Assembly: GCA_021613335.1 (NCBI GenBank)
Contig: JAJTWR010000317.1
Span: 246,001-310,000 of the forward strand
DNA: 64,000 nt
Reading direction: 5' to 3'
Origin: Whitmania pigra
Taxonomy: Eukaryota; Annelida; Clitellata; Hirudinida; Haemopidae
This document shows positions 57,201-64,000 of the stretch, piece after piece. Made by a program: the position numbers and the translations under genes. Under the pieces are notes generated by a model. It did not search any database. It saw nothing but the letters and a program-made list of their open reading frames with translations, and was not told where the DNA came from. Position 1 is the stretch's first letter; the number at the start of each line of letters is the position of its first letter.

Positions 57201-60200
57201 TCCCTAAATTGATTAAAAAATTTGATTCAGTCAGAATAAAGTCCTGCAATCCTCTGTGTCGAACAGGATGTTTGGAGAGTGAACCGGATGCCTGTTGTAG
57301 TGCTGAATGTGCCGGGGGATGCACGGAAACAATCACTAATTGCATGGTATTCTTGAAGCTTTTCCTTAATTAATTTTATTTCTATAAATAAATTTGAACA
57401 CAATCATAAATTTTAAAAAAGTGATGAATATTTTATTATAATGCTTGGTTAATACATATTTACTGAGTTGGCTGTAAGCCTAACAAAAAATACTTATTAG
57501 ATAACTTTATATTGTTCTTTAACAATAATATTTAGTAGAGAATAATACTTTTTGAAGAGCTGCAGGAATTTTAACGACAGTGGCACATGCGTGAACAGAT
57601 GTCCTCATGATTTTTATGATTCTACATCAATAGAAATCGTTAAGAATCCAAGAGTTAAATTCCACTACCAAACTGAATGTGTCGACAAGTGTCCGAGTTT
57701 GTGCTTCTGAATTTTTTGCATTTTTTAATATTGATCGGTCAATTTGTTGACCCTTTCCGATCATGTTGATGTATTTTTAATAATTAATAATTAATTTAAT
57801 TTAATAATTAATTAGGTTCAACAGTTCAGTACGGCGATAGCTGCATCACCTACTGTCCAGAAAATTATTATGCTGTCGATAACATTTGCAAGGAAAGTTC
57901 AACAAAATATTCTAAGAGTAAATTAATTTTTGTAAATTTGTAAAGGAATCAACAAGTTTATTCAACCATTAATAACAAAAAATAATAATTCATTTTAGTT
58001 TGTGAATCAAAGGATCTCTTAAACAAAGATAATATAAAAGACTTTGTCAACTGCACGACATTTGCAGGTCACTTGGAAATTTTATCCTATTGGAATGAAA
58101 TGGAGTAAGTAGTAATAACAAGAATAATATTCCTATCAATAATAATAATAATTTAATTTATATTCTGACATAAAGTTTTACGAAATATCTGCCTCAATTT
58201 TCAACTATAGAGGAGATCACAGGTTTGAAAGTTTTTGAATGTCTGATTTAAGATAGTTGTAAATTAAATGTAATTTTTTACAGGCTTTCTCACAATTCAG
58301 GGATTAGGAGAAAGTATTAACGATCTTTCCTTCTTTAAAAATTTGAGAATCATCAAGGGTCAACATCTTGGCACGTAAGTTAAGTGGTATTGTAGATGAT
58401 GATGTTATGGATAATGTAGATCAATGAATTTGTTTAGTAAATATTTAATTCTTATCGTGAAAGGTGGAAATCTTAGCTACTAGACTATGTGGGATCTATT
58501 CACAAAGGGTAGAGATTCGCATCAGCTAAAATAGAGGTTTTCTAAGGGTCTTTGACATTGTTGTTTACATATCAGTCAGTTACATAGTGGTCGGTGCTCT
58601 TGCAAATGGATTCGATTCCCTGCTGCCATTATGCGAAGCGGAAGTCATTGTATTGAATAAATAAACAACATATGTATTATAAGCAAAATAACTATCATGT
58701 CACATTTCAAAGACATTTTTATTCTCTTTAAGGACTGCCAAGTATGGTGCCTTCACGGTAATGAAAACCAAGTTAAAGAGTCTAAACATACCACACCTTG
58801 AAAGAGTGGAAAACGGTCGAATGTTTGTTTATGGAAATGATCTTTTGGAATCACTTGATCTGCCGTCTCTAAAATACATCCACGGATCAGATAAAGGTGT
58901 GGCTTTCGTAAAAGAAAACAAAGCGCTGTGCTACGTCACCAACGAAACCTTCAACAAAATTTCCGAGTTAGAAAAATTTAGACTATAAATGTCTCATTTT
59001 ATGTGGTACTCATCTTAAATTAATGTTTCACGCTTGAAATTGTCAACTCAAGCCTAGAAATATTTAAAAGACAACATATTAAATTAGCTTAGTAATTAAT
59101 AAGATATAATAAGTATATTGATTAATATTTATATTAAACAAAAAAGCATTCAAAAGAATTCTTAATAGAATCTTTGAGTCGTAAAATCAGTGAATATTCG
59201 TTATTTTTAGGCAGGAAAAAATTATCATGGCACTTAACGAAGACGTAAAAAAATGTGGTAAGTATAATAAAAGACATTTTTCGTCATAAATATAAAATAG
59301 GTATTTTTATTAATACAAACATTTCATTTAGAGATTGAAAATAAAACATGCCATGAAGAATGCTTCGGAGGATGTTGGGGACCTGGAAACAAACAGTGCA
59401 GGTTTTGCAAACATTTCCATTTCCAAGGTGAGGTGACGATATTTAAGATGCATGAATGCATTCATATGACTGTTTCCAGAAAATATAATTTAAAGATGTG
59501 TCTTAAATGCTTGCATTGAATTTGAGGGCTCTGTTTATTTATTTATTTATTTATTTGATTATAGTCCGTTGCATAACTGTGAGGGCTCTGTAACCGTCCA
59601 GCCATTTATATGCCGTCCCTAGAGGTACAAGCTGGACTGCCAATGAGAAATATCGACTCATGCTCTTTGCCATAGCTTCATTTTATTATATAAAACTTAA
59701 CCGTAATTTGTTAACAAGTCAATCAATCGAGTGGAAAATACATCAAATCACAATTTTAAAAAGAAAAACGATTTAATTCAGGTGAATGTCTGGCAACCTG
59801 TGATAATCTTGGCGCATATGTTAACGGAAACGAATGCAAAAAATGTGACCCCCAATGTGAGAAAGGCTGTCATGGCGAGGTGTATTTAAGATCCACTTCA
59901 TTAAGTTTATTTGTACGGCCAATAATGGTGAATACTTCATTTTTAAGGGCCCATCAAATTGCACAGTTTGTCTGAATGCTAAAGAAGGTTCTGTATGTGT
60001 AGAACGTTGTAATGAATCCAGATATCCTCAAAACAAAACGTGCATGGATTGCCACAGTGATTGCAAAAATGGATGCACAGGACCACTTGATACTTTAGGT
60101 TATGGCGGATGTAATAATTGCCATTTAATGCTTTCAAATTCCAACAAATGTCAGAAAAAAGAAACTCTTGATTGTAAAAAGTGGCCTGGCTTTATCACTT

Positions 60201-63200
60201 ATGTAAACAAGTCTTTACATGACTCTTCTGGAAATACCATTTTTGAATTCATGGTGAGAACGAAATTGAATTGATATAATCGTATTTTCTATATCTCACA
60301 TCTGAAATGGCATTTTTAGCAAATATGTTCTGAATGTCATCCTCAATGTAAGAGTTGCACTGGAGAAGGGGCGAGTTCTGAAATCTGCGCATGTAAATCT
60401 GTTAGTTACGAGGGGGTATGCTTGGATGAATGTGCTGATCGATATTACAAGGACTCTATGAATTCCTGCCAACCTTGTCATTCTGAATGTGACAGATGTT
60501 CGGGACCTGGAATAAAAGGATGCCAAATGTGCAAGTGAGTAAACCTCGCTGTATATTCTATTATATTCTAGACATGCATCATTTTACAGTAATTAAGAGT
60601 TATGTTTCAAACTAATAAATTGTTGTTCATTGTCTTTAAAGAAAATAATATATTTCAAAACATCAAGATCGATGCTGAAAAAATCATCTTCGTATTGTTA
60701 AGGATTCGACTAAACTTTGATGTTAAGGCAATATTAGCATCATCATCTTGTGTGTTTTGCAAGTTTGGTTATTTCCAATTCTAAAATGGTTTTATATTTT
60801 CAGAAATAAAAGATTGCATCTGAGCGATATGTGGGATGATGTCAACAACGAAACAGGTAGAATCATCGAACAATCCAATGAAACATCAGAGGTATCAAAG
60901 CAATTAATCGATAACAAAACGATTTAAAAGTGAAACTATAATTGTTTTGATAGTTTCAGTTTATTTGCACTTCCACCTGCCCGGAACACCTGCCGTTTAC
61001 CAAAGGCATTGAAATTGATGGTGTCATCCAGAATGTTTGCACCAATGAAAACCATGGAGATGCCCTAGCATCCAAGTAAATTATTAATGTTTTCTTAACG
61101 AATTCCAAATATATAAAGTTAGCGATCATATTTTGGGAAAAATAAATGGTTAATAATTTATGATTGAATGTAAATACTTTTCAAATATTGAATTTTGCCA
61201 TTTGTAAAATTATTATATTTTAACAATAGTCATATCAATTATCAATGTTTTAAATATTTATTAATGGTTCTAGGGCAGGGCTCCCCAACCATATGCCCGC
61301 TGAATTGTATTTAAAAAGCACAATTATTTAAATTTAAGCAAACTTTTTTTATTTCTGAATGTTTTCCCAACTTTATGGCGTACCATTGCGTTATCCATCA
61401 AAAACTTTTGAGTAGTAAAATACTTTCATTTGACCAAGATGAAGTTATGAGGATAGTTTTTCATGAAAATTGTTAACTCTATTCGAGCAGCGCCTTTGCA
61501 GCACCGACCGTTCATCGTCGTAATAGAAGTTACTGAAGATGAACATTCAGATCTTTTCTTGCATGCAAAGGTGCGATGGCTCAGTAAAGTGCTTGCAAGA
61601 TTTTTAAGCTTGATTGAAGAGATTCAAAATTTCTTCGAATCTAAAAATAAAAAATTTGATCAATAGAGCGATACTTTCTGGTTAATGGATTTGGGGTTTC
61701 TCACAGATATCAAACTGAATGCGTTAAATATAGAACTGCAGGGAAAAGAAAAACATATTGCTGCAATGATAGGCTCTGTAAATTTATTTAAATAGAATTT
61801 CTTCTCACATTTTTGGATATCTCATTTGAATATTAATTGCCTCGTGCATTTCCCAAATATGAATAAAATGGTAAGTGGTGAAAATCTTGACCGGTCATCA
61901 TTTATTATGCTATTTTTTGCACTTTGAAACACTCATAGAGCAGTTTGAAAAAAGATTCCAACACTTCGATATTACAGAACCAATGGTTATCGTTTTTGCA
62001 AATCCATTTACCAGCCATGAAAATGAGACAGCATTAGCAACATAAATTGGAAAGCTTGTTGAAAAAAGAGCAGAGCAGTGGAACTTGAGATTTTGGATCT
62101 TAAAAATGATGTTGCAACTTGCTCCTGACAAATGCTAGATTCTCTCATTGATTGGCTGCAGAAGAAGTTTTATCCCTTGTGAATATTTCATTAATAGCAA
62201 CAAGCTAACAAGAGTTGACATAGTTCGAGATCTAGGGTGCTCATTGATTCTTCTCTTCACTTTGACAAACACATTGATAACATCATTAAAAAAGCATCAA
62301 CCATATCCAAAATGATTCTATTGTCTTTGTCTACTAAAGACCTAAACATTCTAATAAAAGCCTTTTACACATATGTTAGGCCTATACTAGAATACTGCTC
62401 CACTGTACGGAATCCCCACCTCAAATACATTGTTAAAAGAATTGAGTCTGTTCAAAGGAGATTCACAAAGGCAATTCCCAGCCTTCGTCACCAGCCAGAC
62501 TTAAGATTCTAGGGCTCAAAACACTTGAACATAGACGTTTAATTACTGATTTATGCTTTTTGTTTAAATTACTGAGTGGTCTCGTGAAAAGTGATCTTTT
62601 AAATTTTGTTCTTTTTCGCAGAGTATAATCGAACACTGCTTTAAGTTACGTGCGGGGAAGTGCTCAGCTAATACTGCTAAAAATGTTTTTTTTTAATAGA
62701 GTTGTTGCTATCTGGAATTCCCTACCTGCTGGCACTTTCTCTCGTTTTAGAGCATTAATCCTCAAAATTGATTTTTTTTAATTTTTATCAGCTACCGACT
62801 AATCTGTAACTTGCTTTTTCCTTGCTCGGACTCGCTTGTTGACTGATATCATTTTTGCTGAGACTGGTCGTATTAGTGGCTATTCAGCCTTTCGACCGGT
62901 TAAATAAATAAAAATAAACTAAAATAATTAAAAATCTCGTGCTGAAATCCTGTATAAGTGATGAAAACTTTTCGGAACTTGATTGGCAAAAAAAAGTTTC
63001 ACTCCTAAAAATTGCATCATACAAGATAAAATCGTTCGTTGGTTCAACATATTCAAGCGAATCATTTATTATGTTCATTTTTGAAAACCAAATTTTAATA
63101 AAATCAAAATACGAATTACCGACGAGCATCTTGATGATTGTCTGCGGACATGAATATCAGCCTACAACCCCAATTATGTGGCACTGACCAGTGATACTCA

Positions 63201-63969
63201 GTGCTAAAGATCACATTGATTTTTAGTAAAATTTGTTTGTTACTATATATAACGAATAAAGATAATATATAATAAATTAAATATGTTGTTTTCTACATTA
63301 TTTGCATTATTAATTATAAAGCCACTATAAATTTAACTTAAAAATGGTTCCCGTTACATCATAATTTGGAATGCGCTCATCGGTACTAAAAGGATAGGAA
63401 CCCTCAACGAAGAGTTTATTTGTGAAAGTTATTGAATAATTAAAATAATGAAGTAAATGCATGAAATCATGATATAATTACTAAAATAGTTACGGTCACT
63501 TAAATTATCGAATTAATTAATTTGCAGAAAGTCTTCAAAGATAATGGTGGGAACTCTAATATTTGGAGGAATTTGTCTCCTGTTAATATTCTTAATTATT
63601 CTTGGAGTTCTGAGAGCTCAAAAAGCTAAATCCGATGAAAACAAAGCGAGGTTACAAGCACAGATCGAAGGGCTTAATGACGAAGAGGTAAACATCAACA
63701 AGTTATTTTTAAACAAATAGATCGCTGTTAAAGAACATACTTAACATATAATCGATTAAAACGGAAATTACTTTTCTAGTTAATCATTTATTTATTACTG
63801 CAAACCAATACATTTTTTCCGTTCTTTTTTTAATTTAAACCAATTTCCAGTTCAATGTGCGTTAAATGCCAAAAAAATTAAAATAATAAGTTACATGAAT
63901 TGCCATGTTGAATATAATTTATATTTTATTATAAAATTCACTAATTACTGTTTCTTTTAGGACCGCTGA
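54271..63969 (+). CDS. ErbB/EGFR-like receptor without kinase domain
   Basis: Twenty-one exons: 54271-54349, 54494-54654, 54723-54876, 55115-55237, 55991-56047, 57231-57346, 57558-57696, 57816-57917, 57999-58104, 58176-58222, 58284-58374, 58733-58966, 59211-59257, 59332-59427, 59782-59879, 59948-60253, 60320-60534, 60804-60891, 60960-61075, 63528-63687, 63961-63969. Total 847 residues. It has a signal peptide (about 1-25); L1 (VCSGTRNGLS, LDSIEEVKGYILFVANN, LKIVRGNYLF, NLCFVNTIQW); furin-like CR1 (CSEGCNSCWSEDFCQK to about 310); L2 (FVNCTTFAGHLEIL, LRIIKGQHLG, ALCYVTNETFNKI); CR2 (CFGGCWGPG to CPEHLPF, about 500-780); and a membrane helix at 797-820. A 27-residue tail follows, ending EEDR and TGA. 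ErbB receptors normally continue into a basic juxtamembrane segment and a tyrosine kinase; neither is readable here. Introns 2 and 3 have GC donors. Downstream alternative exons beyond the window cannot be excluded. Confidence 0.88.
55318..55385. repeat. GAT/GAC repeat in ErbB intron 4
   Basis: Interrupted gatgat/gacgac run in the intron between exons 4 and 5. Confidence 0.85.
58545..58672 (+). mobile_element. tRNA-derived SINE-like element
   Basis: Within ErbB intron 11. Contains tagtggtcggtgctcttg (A-box-like) and, 17 bases on, GGATTCGATTCCC, a close match to the tRNA B box. It ends attgaataaataaac. Spacing and tail fit a tRNA-derived SINE. Confidence 0.55.
59535..59645 (-). mobile_element. 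SINE-like element, copy 3
   Basis: (TTTA)n followed by TTGATTATAGTCCGTTGCATAAC, identical to the string at 11041-11085, then a body that includes ccatttatatgccgtcccta. Lies in ErbB intron 14. Confidence 0.65.
61274..62215 (+). mobile_element. Decayed hAT transposon (ZBED5/GTF2IRD2-type transposase)
   Basis: Starts cagggctccccaacc, a typical hAT end. Broken transposase frames follow: VRWLSKVLARFLSLIEEIQNF at 61463-61666, then LNALNIELQGKEKHI and, past several stops, QFEKRFQHFD-like and FANPF pieces to about 62100. Stops in every frame; not functional. Confidence 0.7.
62220..62910 (+). mobile_element. 3' end of a CR1/Jockey-type non-LTR retrotransposon
   Basis: Frame 62237-62512 holds the post-palm part of a reverse transcriptase: LHFDKHIDNIIKKAS, YTYVRPILEYCSTV and IESVQRRFTKAI. 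After a frameshift it continues with LKTLEHRRLITDLCFLFK and VAIWNSLPAGTFSRFR. A tail aataaataaaaataaac ends it. Nested next to the hAT remnant in the last large ErbB intron. Confidence 0.85.
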
Positions 63970-64000
63970 GCAATTTAATATTCCTTAAAAAGATGAAATA

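Noticed and set aside
63961..63969. TGA at the end of the ErbB-like frame as a second selenocysteine codon
   Set aside because: No conserved Sec position exists in ErbB receptors, the next codons lead to another stop within five triplets (CAA TTT AAT ATT CCT TAA), and no SECIS can be seen before the window ends.

Overview
This window is nuclear DNA from an AT-rich invertebrate animal. The genes carry many short GT-AG introns, and the families present (an ErbB-like receptor, THSD7, SLC13, a selenocysteine GPx4) are animal families. Introns and intergenic DNA are full of microsatellites (AAT, ATC, TCAA), minisatellites and decayed transposons. A lophotrochozoan such as a leech-like annelid would fit, but that is only a guess. 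All gene models were spliced by hand from homology, reading phase and splice signals.

Layout. 1-1561 (+): the last six exons of a sorting nexin of the SNX9/18/33 family (BAR domain). 3593-5227 (+): a complete phospholipid-hydroperoxide glutathione peroxidase (GPx4-like) with an in-frame UGA for selenocysteine and a convincing type 2 SECIS element in its 3' UTR. 5523-6851 (-): an intronless 442-residue disordered protein with a RITA1-like motif, tail to tail with the GPx gene. 6852-13935: no convincing gene, but large AAT and ATC microsatellites, hAT-like ends and a SINE-like copy. 13936-31946 (+): a 24-exon THSD7-like transmembrane protein with many TSP1 repeats; one intron hosts a decayed R2/R4-superfamily retrotransposon. 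32461-37359 (-) and 42133-49971 (-): two tandem SLC13 sodium/anion cotransporter genes (14 and 15 exons). Between them lies a non-LTR retrotransposon whose 5' half is inverted relative to its 3' half. 54271-63969 (+): a 21-exon ErbB/EGFR-like gene (L1-CR1-L2-CR2-TM) whose reading frame closes 27 residues after the membrane segment, so the form readable here has no kinase domain. Its penultimate intron carries hAT and CR1/Jockey-like debris.

The genes show no common pathway; they look like an ordinary animal neighbourhood. The items most worth following are the kinase-less ErbB-like receptor with two GC-AG introns, the loss of the sodium-site serines in one of the two SLC13 copies, the selenoprotein, and the retrotransposon structures.
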